Made by a program: the position numbers and the translations under genes. From Dysgonomonas sp. PF1-14 (GTDB lineage Bacteria; Bacteroidota; Bacteroidia; Bacteroidales; Dysgonomonadaceae), in assembly GCF_029892965.1 (NCBI RefSeq), contig NZ_JARXWN010000015.1, positions 48,564 through 112,563 on the forward strand: a stretch of 64,000 nt of DNA. Direction: 5' to 3'. Each line of letters opens with the position of its first letter. The first letter of the stretch is position 1. Below, one piece after another: positions 1-8,205 of this stretch. A model generated the notes under the pieces. That model was not told where the DNA came from. It did not search any database and saw only the letters and a list, made by a program, of their open reading frames with translations.

Positions 1-482
1 TGCAGGCTTATGGTAGAGTTCTCGAAATCTTCGGGATTCCCCATACCATAGAGGCACGAAACAGAGGACACAACGATAACGTCGCGCCTTCCCGAAAGCA
101 GGGATGTAGTGGTTGCCAGACGCAGCTTTTCTATTTCATCGTTTATAGAGAGGTCTTTCTCTATGTAGGTGTTGGTAGAGGGTATATAAGCTTCAGGCTG
201 ATAGTAGTCATAATACGAGACAAAGTATTCCACCGCATTTTCGGGGAAGAAGGTCTTGAACTCGCTGTATAGCTGTGCTGCCAGAGTCTTGTTATGGCTC
301 AGTACCAGCGTGGGCTTGTTCACATTTTGTATTACATTGGCTACCGTAAAGGTTTTCCCCGAGCCTGTAACTCCCAGCAAGGTTTGAGAAGGGATGTGTT
401 CTAATACTCCTTCAGATAATGCTGCGATAGCTGTGGGTTGGTCCCCGGTAGGTTTATAGTTGGAGGTAAGTTTAAATTCCAT
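1..482 (-). CDS. uvrB: Excinuclease ABC subunit B, N-terminal 160 residues (cut by window edge)
   Basis: UvrB is the damage-verifying helicase-like subunit of nucleotide excision repair; it is loaded by UvrA and then recruits UvrC. The reading frame was translated by hand from the minus strand. It begins at the ATG ending at 482 ([16 protein letters not shown]) and stays open to base 1. The Walker A motif GVTGSGKT is at residues 37-44, and the tyrosine-rich beta-hairpin that inserts into DNA ([10 protein letters not shown]) starts at residue 90. Both are diagnostic of UvrB. Only about a quarter of the usual ~670 residues is inside the window. No exact TAnnTTTG promoter was found upstream; a one-base-short variant lies near 519-526. 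Confidence 0.96.
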   Translation of the reverse strand, partial: MEFKLTSNYKPTGDQPTAIAALSEGVLEHIPSQTLLGVTGSGKTFTVANVIQNVNKPTLVLSHNKTLAAQLYSEFKTFFPENAVEYFVSYYDYYQPEAYIPSTNTYIEKDLSINDEIEKLRLATTTSLLSGRRDVIVVSSVSCLYGMGNPEDFENSTISL

Positions 483-799
483 TAATAAAGTTCACGCGTT
501 ATTTGATTTATATAAATGCAAGGTATTATATAACAATGGGTTAATATCGGATGTTCAAAATGTATGTCACATACTTTATGAAAAGTCAAAGATAATAAGA
601 TTTACGCACTTTTTTTCCAATTATATGACTATTAACAGATAGTGTAAATGTATGAGAAATGAATAAGTTTATCTATATAGCAGTTAACAATACAAGTGTT
701 CTTTGAAAAATTATATATTTAATGCGGATCAGTATTTGATGTTATATCAAATAAACCTTCAATTTGTATAACCTCAATCTTAGTCTGGAGTTAATAGAT

Positions 800-1260
800 T
801 TAGCTTATGACTAACGCGCACTCCTGTGCTTGTTTTTACTTTTGCATCGCCCAAAAGTAAACAAAAGTCTAGTGCTTCGCTCCTCTGCGACCTGTCAACG
901 GTTTGGCGGCTGAAAGGGACGAACGGGCTATCGCCCCATCACCTTCCACGCCGCCTGCACCGGACAGGTGCCCGCTTGCGGAGCTAATGCACAGAGTCGC
1001 ACGCGCCGACAAGGCAGAATAATCGTCACTCAATCGAGCGTCAGCACGCGCCATTAGCTTTATGGACGGGGTACCCGTAGGGTGAGAAAGGCGTAAAACA
1101 AAAACGTGTTTGAGCTTAGCTGCTGGTTCGTATTATGTAAAAACCATGAGCGAGTTTTTTTGTTTAGCCTTTAAGCCCTCTAACGGGTCGTTCTATGAAG
1201 CGGGGCGCTAAAGACTTTTTGATTCCTTTTGCGGCTTTGGGCAAAAGGAATGCAAGTAAT
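800..1260. repeat. GC-rich non-coding element bounded by two perfect hairpins
   Basis: The gap 483-1585 is AT-rich except for this block, which is clearly richer in GC than its surroundings. It is framed by two perfect inverted repeats. The first has 10-bp arms at 835-844 and 852-861 around a 7-nt loop. The second has 11-bp arms at 1222-1232 and 1241-1251 around an 8-nt loop. Both contain a CTTTTG/CAAAAG core. No convincing gene lies inside; the 61-codon minus-strand frame at 869-1054 is Ala/Ser/Arg-rich and unlike a real protein. The layout suggests a dispersed intergenic element or a structured RNA, but no copy was seen elsewhere in the window. Confidence 0.5.
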
Positions 1261-1358
1261 CTGTGATTGCGCGCAGAAAGAAATTGAACATATAATCTCA
1301 ACTACTGATTCGTATATTTAAAGTTTAAGAGTTTAAAGATTGGAATTTCTGTCACCTT

Positions 1359-1516
1359 TGTCAGGTTTTAGTTAAAAAGTAGTGTACTAGATTATAGAGT
1401 TCTAGTTTACTAGAAAAAAGAATTGCAAAGTAATCGGCGGAGCCAAATTTAAACTAGCAAGCTAGTAAACTAAAAAAACTAGTAAACTTATGAGCTCTGT
1501 CAGATTTTAGTTAAAA
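1359..1516 (+). repeat. CTAG-rich dispersed repeat, copy 1
   Basis: This intergenic segment is nearly identical to 41466-41633 and shares its 3' part with 50224-50287. It contains six CTAG tetranucleotides in about 120 bp, an inverted repeat of CTAGTTTACTAG (near 1402-1413) with CTAGTAAACTA (near 1462-1472), and a shared block GAATTGCAAAGTAATCGGCG. A 17-bp motif, TCAGGTTTTAGTTAAAA, precedes it (1361-1377) and a one-mismatch copy ends it (1500-1516), so the unit is framed by direct repeats. No coding capacity is evident. Confidence 0.75.
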
Positions 1517-1585
1517 TGAAATATTATTATCATGTGTTTATCTTGATTAACCAACCTGCGAAAAATGATTTCCAATTAAAAAATG

Positions 1586-1593
1586 TATTTTTG
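1586..1593 (+). promoter_or_regulatory. Bacteroidota -7 promoter element for plsC
   Basis: TATTTTTG matches TAnnTTTG and ends 24 nt before the ATG at 1618. Its position inside the longest open frame argues against a start further upstream. Confidence 0.6.
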
Positions 1594-1617
1594 CATATCG
1601 AACCGAATATCATGATT

Positions 1618-2349
1618 ATGAAGAAAGTCGTTCTCTTTTTATATCAGCTATTTATCTTCGCTCCGATTTTTGTTCTGGCGACTATTATTACCGCAGTCAC
1701 TGTGATGATAGGCTGCCTGATAGGTAATCGTAATTTCTGGGGATATTATCCTCCCCGTCTCTGGGGTAAGCTTGCATGTCGTCTGGCACTTTGCCGTATA
1801 AAGGTAGTTCGTCATGCAAATTTGGATCCTGACAAGTCCTATGTATTTGTACCTAATCACCAGAGTGCGTACGATATATTTCTTATTTACGGGTATCTGA
1901 ATCAGAATATCAAATGGGTGCAAAAGCAGGAGTTACGTAAAATCCCTTTCGTAGGGAAGGCTTCTGAGATTGCCGGCCATGTGTTTGTAGACCAGTCGAA
2001 CCTGAAGTCGATGAAAGATACAATTGCAAAAGCTGAGGCACAACTGGGTGAAGGGGCATCTATGGTAATCTTTCCTGAAGGAGCGCGAACGAAGACAGGG
2101 AAAATGGGACGGTTTAAGCGCGGAGCTTTCATTATAGCTAAAGAAATGAATTTGCCGGTTGTTCCAGTAACGGTGAACGGCCCTTACGATCTGATGAAGA
2201 TGAAGACCTATCTGATCAATCCGTGTACACTCGAGTTGATTGTACATGAGCCGGTTTCGACAGCAGAGGTAACAGACGAGAATATGCCGGAATTTATAAA
2301 CGATTGCAGGGAGACTGTCTATTCCGGTTTGTGGGATAAATACAAATAA
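1618..2349 (+). CDS. plsC: 1-acyl-sn-glycerol-3-phosphate acyltransferase
   Basis: The protein acylates lysophosphatidic acid to phosphatidic acid at the inner membrane, the step before CdsA. With the start at 1618 it has 243 residues, normal for PlsC. A membrane segment covers about residues 4-33. The catalytic H(x4)D motif is NHQSAYD with H81 and D86, and the acceptor motif FPEGART is at 152-158. The open frame extends upstream to 1516, but the promoter at 1586-1593 lies in that extension, so ATG 1618 (or 1612) is preferred. The stop codon is directly followed by the leader of the next gene. Confidence 0.93.
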   Translation: MKKVVLFLYQLFIFAPIFVLATIITAVTVMIGCLIGNRNFWGYYPPRLWGKLACRLALCRIKVVRHANLDPDKSYVFVPNHQSAYDIFLIYGYLNQNIKWVQKQELRKIPFVGKASEIAGHVFVDQSNLKSMKDTIAKAEAQLGEGASMVIFPEGARTKTGKMGRFKRGAFIIAKEMNLPVVPVTVNGPYDLMKMKTYLINPCTLELIVHEPVSTAEVTDENMPEFINDCRETVYSGLWDKYK

Positions 2350-2394
2350 TGACTAATAAAATAATTCATAGCAAGATACAATACCAATTTTTTG

Positions 2395-2402
2395 TACTTT
2401 TG
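2395..2402 (+). promoter_or_regulatory. -7 promoter element for the LysM protein gene
   Basis: TACTTTTG matches TAnnTTTG and ends 30 nt before the ATG at 2433. It sets the start of the LysM protein at 2433 rather than at 2349. Confidence 0.6.
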
Positions 2403-2432
2403 TGGCTTTACTTAACATCAATCAATTTACAT

Positions 2433-4193
2433 ATGAAGTTTAGAAATATATTATTCCTCTCATTTCTTTTCGCCGCAGGCTTTACTTGCGGGTCACAGGC
2501 TGTGTGGGGTAGCGAAATGAAAGATATGTCCGAAGCTGCTGTGATTGAATCTATAAATGATGGCATAATCACACATACAGTGGCAAAAGGTGAAACAGTA
2601 TATTCTATTGCTGCTGCTTATAATACAACCGTTTCGGAAATATACAGGCTGAACCCGAAAGCAGAGAACGGAATAAGAACTGGGGACAAGCTACAGATAC
2701 TAAAAGTAAGGGTTGCCACAGGATACAGCAATCACCAAATAGAAGCAAAAGAAACAATGTTCTCCGTAGCCCGGATGTACCATATTTCGGTTGACGATCT
2801 TAAAAGATCGAATCCCGGACTTGACGAATCTTCTTTCAGCATAGGTAAGACTATAATGATACCCCGTTTCGATGGTCAGGCAAGTAGTACAAATACGCAA
2901 TCTGTTGCCCGAAAAGAACATCGTGTTCAGAAAGGTGAAACTCTATATAGCATAGGCAAAGCCAACGATACATCGGTAGAAGCCTTGTTAAGTGCAAATC
3001 CGTCACTGAGAGGGGGTGGACTGAAAGAAGGGATGTCGATAACGATACCATCGAAGCAGGATGAGGTGGTTCGCGTAATAAACAGACAAGAGCCTGTGCG
3101 AATAACCGAGACATCGTTTACTCCGGCAGAAGACATCGTGCGTGTAGGTATATTGTTTCCTTTTACCGACGATAAAGGAAGTGTACAGAAAGAAAAACTG
3201 GCAGAATACTACGAAGGCTTCCTTATTGCAGTAAGGGAACTGAAAGGCAAAGGACTGAATGCAGAGATATATACTTTCGACACAGGTGAAGAGAAGAATA
3301 CGAAGAGACTCGAAAGCCTGTTGGGTACGAATGAAATGAATAATATGAACCTGATTATAGGAGGTGTATCAAAACAGCAGATAGATATGTTGGCAAAGTT
3401 TTCTAAAAAAACAGGGATTCGTTATGCCATTCCTTTCGGGTCGACCAAAGAGATAGAGAATACACCTACTTTATTCCAGATGACAATGTCACATTCCGAG
3501 CTGTACTACGAAATAGCTGATGCTTTCAGGAAAAAGTATAATGGATATAATATCATTTTTGTGTCGGAAAGTGGATCTGATAATGATAAGTCGGACTTTG
3601 TTAGTGAACTGAAAAAGGTATTGACAAAATCGGGTGTTCAGTTTAAGAATATATCGGGTTCGAGTAATTTGCCCGCCGATATCAAGAAAGAGTCGGATGC
3701 CTCAAAAAAGAATGTACTTGTCCCTACTTCATCGTCCGACGTCACTCTACGGAAAGTGTTGGCAAGTATAGGCTCCCTGTCTCCCGAATCGGTTACGCTG
3801 TTCGGTTATCCCGAGTGGCAGACATATACACAACGCGCAGCAGAATTGCATAAGTATGATGCCTCTATATATAGCATTTTCTTTCTCAACGACAAGCAAT
3901 GGGGTGTCCAGCATTTTCAGCAAGAGTATAAGAAATGGTATAATAAAGATCTGATAAATTCGTACCCGAAATTTGGCTATCTGGGTTATGATGCAGGAAT
4001 TTTCTTCCTTACAGAGATGAATAAATATGGTAGCCGTATCGAAAATAATATTTCAGAAGTAAAATCTGCTACACTTCAGTCTGCTGTTCATTTCCAGCGG
4101 ATCAATGATGGCGGGGGCTTTGTGAATAAAGGAGTCTACTTCGTTAATTATAAAACAAATTCGAGCATCGAAAAAACTGATATTACAAAGTAA
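2433..4193 (+). CDS. Exported protein with three LysM domains and a periplasmic-receptor-like domain
   Basis: The 586-residue product has an N-terminal signal peptide (about residues 1-27). Three LysM repeats follow at about 47-90, 101-144 and 163-206, each with the GET/KET...YSIA pattern; LysM binds peptidoglycan glycan chains. From about residue 236 a domain begins with VRVGILFPF and resembles type I periplasmic binding proteins of ABC transporters (LivJ/PBP1 superfamily). No ABC permease or ATPase is nearby, so a scaffold or sensing role at the cell wall is more likely than transport; this is inference. ATG 2433 is chosen because of the promoter at 2395-2402. The next gene starts immediately after the stop codon. 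Confidence 0.85.
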   Translation: MKFRNILFLSFLFAAGFTCGSQAVWGSEMKDMSEAAVIESINDGIITHTVAKGETVYSIAAAYNTTVSEIYRLNPKAENGIRTGDKLQILKVRVATGYSNHQIEAKETMFSVARMYHISVDDLKRSNPGLDESSFSIGKTIMIPRFDGQASSTNTQSVARKEHRVQKGETLYSIGKANDTSVEALLSANPSLRGGGLKEGMSITIPSKQDEVVRVINRQEPVRITETSFTPAEDIVRVGILFPFTDDKGSVQKEKLAEYYEGFLIAVRELKGKGLNAEIYTFDTGEEKNTKRLESLLGTNEMNNMNLIIGGVSKQQIDMLAKFSKKTGIRYAIPFGSTKEIENTPTLFQMTMSHSELYYEIADAFRKKYNGYNIIFVSESGSDNDKSDFVSELKKVLTKSGVQFKNISGSSNLPADIKKESDASKKNVLVPTSSSDVTLRKVLASIGSLSPESVTLFGYPEWQTYTQRAAELHKYDASIYSIFFLNDKQWGVQHFQQEYKKWYNKDLINSYPKFGYLGYDAGIFFLTEMNKYGSRIENNISEVKSATLQSAVHFQRINDGGGFVNKGVYFVNYKTNSSIEKTDITK

Positions 4194-4904
4194 ATGGCAA
4201 AGAAAAGTATTCTGCTTCTGGTCTCTATCCTTTTTACACTTGTTGTAAGCGGTCAGGATAATAAGTTCAAGTCCGAATGGAATGTAGGAGTAGGATTCGG
4301 TCCTACATTTTCGTCTGTCGATTTTGAAGTGTCCAAATCGCCCGAAAGGCTGCGGACGAAATCCACGCAGCAGTTTTTCGGAGGACTTGCACTCAGATAC
4401 CTTTCAGAAAAAAATCTCGGGCTGATAGTTGAGCTCAACTATAGTCAGCAAGGATGGGAGCAGGATTTCAGGGTGAAAGACAACCCTGAATATGCAGGTT
4501 TTACGCATAAGCATAAGTTGAATTATCTGGAATTACCGGTACTTACACACATTTATTTCGGACGAAAAGTCCGCTTCGTTTTCAATCTGGGACCCAAAAT
4601 CGGCTTCCTGTTGAGCGACAGCGAAGAAATGAGCCAGGAATTACTTGATAGACTTTCCAGTGGCGATTTACCTGCAAGGCTTGTTACCGATCAGTATTAC
4701 CGCATGGCAGAACGAAAGATAGATTACGGACTGATGGCCGGTATGGGGCTTGAGTTCAGAACGGGTATAGGCAGTTTTATGCTCGAGGGGCGCTATACCT
4801 TCGGATTGGGTGATATATATAGAAACGGTAAGGCCGACTATTTTTCACGCTCGGCAAACAGGGTTATTTCTGCAAAATTGACATACTACGTTAAGCTATT
4901 CTGA
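4194..4904 (+). CDS. Outer-membrane beta-barrel protein (PorT/OMP_b-brl type)
   Basis: The 236-residue protein has a signal peptide (MAKKSILLLVSILFTLVVSG, then Q) followed by repeated amphipathic strands with alternating hydrophobic residues, GVGFGPTFSS near the mature N-terminus and an aromatic C-terminus (YVKLF). This is the layout of the small eight-stranded barrels called PorT-like or outer-membrane protein beta-barrel domain in Bacteroidota. The start codon abuts the stop of the LysM gene and the methyltransferase gene follows after one base, so the three are probably translated from one transcript. A direct partnership with the LysM protein in the periplasm is possible but unproven. Confidence 0.8.
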   Translation: MAKKSILLLVSILFTLVVSGQDNKFKSEWNVGVGFGPTFSSVDFEVSKSPERLRTKSTQQFFGGLALRYLSEKNLGLIVELNYSQQGWEQDFRVKDNPEYAGFTHKHKLNYLELPVLTHIYFGRKVRFVFNLGPKIGFLLSDSEEMSQELLDRLSSGDLPARLVTDQYYRMAERKIDYGLMAGMGLEFRTGIGSFMLEGRYTFGLGDIYRNGKADYFSRSANRVISAKLTYYVKLF

Positions 4905-4905
4905 T

Positions 4906-5589
4906 ATGCCACGCATATATAAACTTTCGCGCACAGGACTTAAATTTTTATACAAAGTACGCTATCACAGAGGACATGGTATCCATTCTCCCTTTGTCTA
5001 CAATCTGGTAACGAAGGTAATAGAAGAGAAGACGCCCTATCATGCCTACGAAGATATAAAGTTTGCACTGGAAGGTACACACAGGCATTATAGACTCAAC
5101 AAAATCAATCGTTTTCTATTCAGGATGGTAAACTATTTCGGTGCAAAGAATATACTCGAAATAGGTTCAGGGTACGGTGTCAATACGCTTTGTCTGACAG
5201 CATCATCGGCCAACATAAGTTGTATATCTGTAGAAACGAACAGTTCTAAATATACGAAAGCTCAAGAATTGTACAAGCGGTGGGACAGAGACATAAACCT
5301 TCATACCGGGAAAGACCTGCCTGTACCGGAACAGAAGCAGGATTGCATATTTATCGACATGAATAATTATAATTTTTCTCATGTCGATTTAAACCAATAC
5401 CTCTTAAACTTGTCTTATGAGAAAACCTTCATAATAGTGAAGGGTATAAGAACAAATAAACGCCATCAAGCGTTATGGAGAAGTATCATGGATATAGAGG
5501 GGCGCACAGCAGCTCTCGACCTGTTCAATATAGGTGTCTTATTTTTTGATACTAAGTTGTATAGGTGGAGTTACAAGATCAGTTTCTAA
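4906..5589 (+). CDS. Class I SAM-dependent methyltransferase
   Basis: The 227-residue cytoplasmic protein carries SAM motif I (ILEIGSGYG, residues 83-91) and an acidic post-I residue (SVETN), followed by FIDMNNYNF. The overall fold resembles small-molecule O-methyltransferases of the class I Rossmann type. The N-terminal HRGHGIHSPFVYNLV segment is typical of a Bacteroidota subgroup of unknown substrate. The gene starts one base after the beta-barrel gene and ends 13 bases before the cobalamin adenosyltransferase gene, so it is part of the same transcription unit. The substrate cannot be deduced. Confidence 0.8.
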   Translation: MPRIYKLSRTGLKFLYKVRYHRGHGIHSPFVYNLVTKVIEEKTPYHAYEDIKFALEGTHRHYRLNKINRFLFRMVNYFGAKNILEIGSGYGVNTLCLTASSANISCISVETNSSKYTKAQELYKRWDRDINLHTGKDLPVPEQKQDCIFIDMNNYNFSHVDLNQYLLNLSYEKTFIIVKGIRTNKRHQALWRSIMDIEGRTAALDLFNIGVLFFDTKLYRWSYKISF

Positions 5590-5602
5590 AAAGTATAAAT
5601 GA

Positions 5603-6163
5603 ATGAAGAAAAGTTTGATATATACAAAGACGGGCGATAAAGGAACTACTTCGTTGGTAGGTGGTACCCGTGTAGCCAAAGCTCACGTAAGGCTGGAAGC
5701 ATATGGTACGACAGACGAGCTGAATTCTTTTGTCGGCTTTTTGAAAGAACAGGTCAGTGATGAACACGATCTGGAAACTTTGTCTTACATTCAGCATAAG
5801 CTATTTACCGTCGGCTCCTATCTGGCTACCGAAACAGAGGCCATCCCTCCCAAAGCCGCCAGCATTATTACCGATAAGGATATAGCATTACTTGAAAATG
5901 AAATGGACAAGATGGATAGTGAACTACCTCCTTTGCGCCAATTTGTACTGCCCGGAGGAAGTGAATCGGCATCAAGGGCACATCTCTGCCGTACGGTTTG
6001 CCGCAGAGCTGAGCGTTGCATATACAGGGTGAAGGAAGAATTTCCTGTCGACGATCATGTGCTAACGTTCGTAAATCGGCTCTCAGACTACTTTTTCTTA
6101 CTGGCTAGGAAAGAGAGTAATAAGAACGGGAAAGAAATATTTTGGAATCAGACTTTGATATAA
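5603..6163 (+). CDS. Cob(I)alamin adenosyltransferase, PduO type
   Basis: The enzyme transfers the adenosyl group of ATP to cob(I)alamin, making the coenzyme B12 used by methylmalonyl-CoA mutase and other radical enzymes. The 186-residue length is normal. The N-terminal ATP-binding signature YTKTGDKGTTSLVGG (residues 7-21), the LNSFVG segment and the late conserved motif CRRAERCIY identify the PduO family rather than the CobA family. It is the last gene of the plsC-to-adenosyltransferase run. A promoter for the next gene begins around its stop codon, so the run probably ends here. Confidence 0.92.
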   Translation: MKKSLIYTKTGDKGTTSLVGGTRVAKAHVRLEAYGTTDELNSFVGFLKEQVSDEHDLETLSYIQHKLFTVGSYLATETEAIPPKAASIITDKDIALLENEMDKMDSELPPLRQFVLPGGSESASRAHLCRTVCRRAERCIYRVKEEFPVDDHVLTFVNRLSDYFFLLARKESNKNGKEIFWNQTLI

Positions 6164-6183
6164 GAAATAATGTTATATTTTTG
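6154..6183 (+). promoter_or_regulatory. -33/-7 promoter for the 73-residue acidic protein
   Basis: TTTG at 6154-6157 and TATTTTTG at 6176-6183 are 18 nt apart, close to the Bacteroidota consensus. The start codon is 46 nt further on. Confidence 0.6.
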
Positions 6184-6229
6184 CGGAAAATATAACCAGA
6201 CTTAAGCAAATAAATTAAACTTATATACT

Positions 6230-6451
6230 ATGTATTGGACTTTAGAACTTGCATCGAAATTAGAAGATGCACCATGGCCTGCAACAAAGGAAGAGTTAAT
6301 AGACTATGCTCAACGTTCGGGAGCTCCTTTAGAAGTAATCGAGAATTTACAGGAGATAGAGGATGAAGAGGAAATCTTTGATACCATCGAAGATATATGG
6401 CCCGATTATCCGAGTAAAGAGGACTTCTTCTTTAACGAAGACGAGTATTGA
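6230..6451 (+). CDS. Small acidic protein, DUF2795 family
   Basis: The 73-residue product is very acidic (EIEDEEEIFDTIEDIWPDY) and starts MYWTLELASKLEDAPWPATKEELIDYA. The pattern W-P-A-T-K-x-E-L-I-x-Y-A followed by G-A-P-x-x-V-I-E-N-L-Q matches DUF2795, a short helical family of unknown function common in Bacteroidota. The gene has its own promoter (6154-6183) and its own terminator (6496-6530), so it is monocistronic. The name of the family is recalled, not searched; the function is unknown. Confidence 0.85.
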   Translation: MYWTLELASKLEDAPWPATKEELIDYAQRSGAPLEVIENLQEIEDEEEIFDTIEDIWPDYPSKEDFFFNEDEY

Positions 6452-6495
6452 CACTCAATTGTTGTAAAGGCTAACAATCAGAAAATATCTAGAAA

Positions 6496-6530
6496 GATCG
6501 GGACAATGGAAAGTTGTTCCGGTCTTTTTT
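6496..6530 (+). terminator. Rho-independent terminator after the DUF2795 gene
   Basis: Arms 6496-6506 (GATCGGGACAA) and 6514-6524 (TTGTTCCGGTC) pair with two G-U positions and are followed by six T. Confidence 0.8.
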
Positions 6531-6650
6531 GTCTATTCAAAGACTACTTTTTCTGTCAACTGAATATAGATAAAGATACAACAGCCTCTAAAATTCAGAC
6601 CTTAACCCCGAATAATATTTACATGGCTTTCCTTCTTCCGATATTTTATA

Positions 6651-6658
6651 TACTTTTG
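6651..6658 (+). promoter_or_regulatory. -7 promoter element for gltX-waaA
   Basis: TACTTTTG matches TAnnTTTG and ends 27 nt before the gltX ATG. Confidence 0.6.
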
Positions 6659-6685
6659 CAGTTTCTCTTAATTCGTTAGAAAACT

Positions 6686-8203
6686 ATGTCACGAAAAGTA
6701 AGGGTGCGTTTTGCACCCAGTCCCACAGGGCCATTACATATAGGAGGTGTGCGTACAGCATTGTACAACTATCTGTTTGCCAGAAAACATAAAGGAGACT
6801 TCATCCTTCGTATCGAAGATACCGATTCGCAACGCTTCGTGCCAGGAGCAGAAGAATACATAATAGAAGCGCTTACATGGCTCGGACTTCAGTTCGATGA
6901 GGGCACGCATGTAGGAGGCAGCTACGGGCCCTATCGCCAGTCGGATCGTAAAGAGATATACAAAAAATATGTAGATCAGCTGCTCGATGCCGGAAAGGCA
7001 TACATAGCATTCGATACCCCTCAGGAACTCGAAGCCAAACGCGCCGCCGTATCCAACTTTCAGTATGATGCTTCTACCCGCGACAGTATGCGCAATTCAC
7101 TTACGCTGAGCAGCGAAGAAGTAACCTCGTTGATAGACGCAGGACAGCAGTATGTTGTCCGTTTCAAGATAGATGCCGATAAGGAAGTTATAGTAAACGA
7201 TATTATTCGTGGCGAAGTAAAATACAACTCTTCCGTACTCGACGATAAAGTCCTGTACAAATCGGTAGACAGCCTTCCTACATACCACCTTGCCAACATT
7301 GTGGACGATCACCTGATGGAGATCACCCATGTTATACGTGGCGAAGAATGGCTGCCATCAGCGCCTTTGCATGTATTACTTTACCGAGCATTCGGATGGG
7401 AAGATACTATGCCGCAATTTGCACACCTTCCGCTACTGCTAAAACCAGAAGGAAATGGTAAACTAAGCAAGCGTGACGGAGACCGTCTCGGATTTCCTGT
7501 TTTCCCATTGGAATGGAAAGACCCTATTACAGGAGACATTTCTTCCGGCTATCGCGAAAGTGGTTATCTGCCCGAAGCTGTCATTAACTTCCTTGCTCTG
7601 TTAGGCTGGAATCCGGGCAACGATCAGGAAATAATGTCGATGGACGAACTTATCGAACTGTTTTCATTGGAGAAATGCAGCAAGAGCGGTGCTAAATTCG
7701 ACTACGAAAAAGGAAAGTGGTTCAACCACCAATATATTCAACTACGACCAAATGCCGAGATCGCTAACATCTTCTATCCTATACTTGAAGAAAAGGGTGT
7801 CGATATGCCTCTCAGCTATGTAGAGACTGTTGTAGGATTGGTAAAAGAGCGTGTAAGCTTTGTAAAAGAGCTTTGGGATCAGTCTTCATTCTTTTTCATC
7901 GCTCCTGTTTCTTATGACGAAAAAGTGGTGAAAAAACGCTGGAAAGAAGAGTCGCCTGCACAAATAGCCGAGTTGATAGATGTAATCAAAGGTATTGGCG
8001 ATTTCTCCTCTCACAATCAGGAAGAAGTAGTAAAAGGATGGATAGAGAATAAAGGCTATCATCTCGGAAACATTATGAATGCTTTTCGTCTGGCCATAGT
8101 AGGAGAGTCCAAAGGGCCGCATATGTTCGATATTACTGCTGCAATAGGTAAAGATGAAACCATCGCACGTCTCGAAAGAGCAATAAAAGAGATTAAACTA
8201 TAG
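6686..8203 (+). CDS. gltX: Glutamyl-tRNA synthetase
   Basis: GltX charges tRNA-Glu with glutamate in the cytoplasm. The 505-residue length is normal for the bacterial class I enzyme. The HIGH signature is HIGG at residues 18-21 (in [11 protein letters not shown]), and the KMSKS loop is KLSKR at 259-263. The charging-domain motif DTDSQRF and the tRNA-binding C-terminal helical domain are also present. It is preceded by a -7 promoter at 6651-6658 and followed after two bases by waaA, so the two genes form one operon. Confidence 0.98.
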   Translation: MSRKVRVRFAPSPTGPLHIGGVRTALYNYLFARKHKGDFILRIEDTDSQRFVPGAEEYIIEALTWLGLQFDEGTHVGGSYGPYRQSDRKEIYKKYVDQLLDAGKAYIAFDTPQELEAKRAAVSNFQYDASTRDSMRNSLTLSSEEVTSLIDAGQQYVVRFKIDADKEVIVNDIIRGEVKYNSSVLDDKVLYKSVDSLPTYHLANIVDDHLMEITHVIRGEEWLPSAPLHVLLYRAFGWEDTMPQFAHLPLLLKPEGNGKLSKRDGDRLGFPVFPLEWKDPITGDISSGYRESGYLPEAVINFLALLGWNPGNDQEIMSMDELIELFSLEKCSKSGAKFDYEKGKWFNHQYIQLRPNAEIANIFYPILEEKGVDMPLSYVETVVGLVKERVSFVKELWDQSSFFFIAPVSYDEKVVKKRWKEESPAQIAELIDVIKGIGDFSSHNQEEVVKGWIENKGYHLGNIMNAFRLAIVGESKGPHMFDITAAIGKDETIARLERAIKEIKL

Positions 8204-8205
8204 TA

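Noticed and set aside
460..642. 60-codon plus-strand frame opposite and beyond the uvrB start
   Set aside because: Overlaps uvrB antisense at its start, has no promoter and its sequence is not protein-like.
869..1054. 61-codon minus-strand frame in the GC-rich block
   Set aside because: Ala/Ser/Arg/Gly-rich, no promoter, lies inside a hairpin-bounded non-coding element; probably open by GC content alone.
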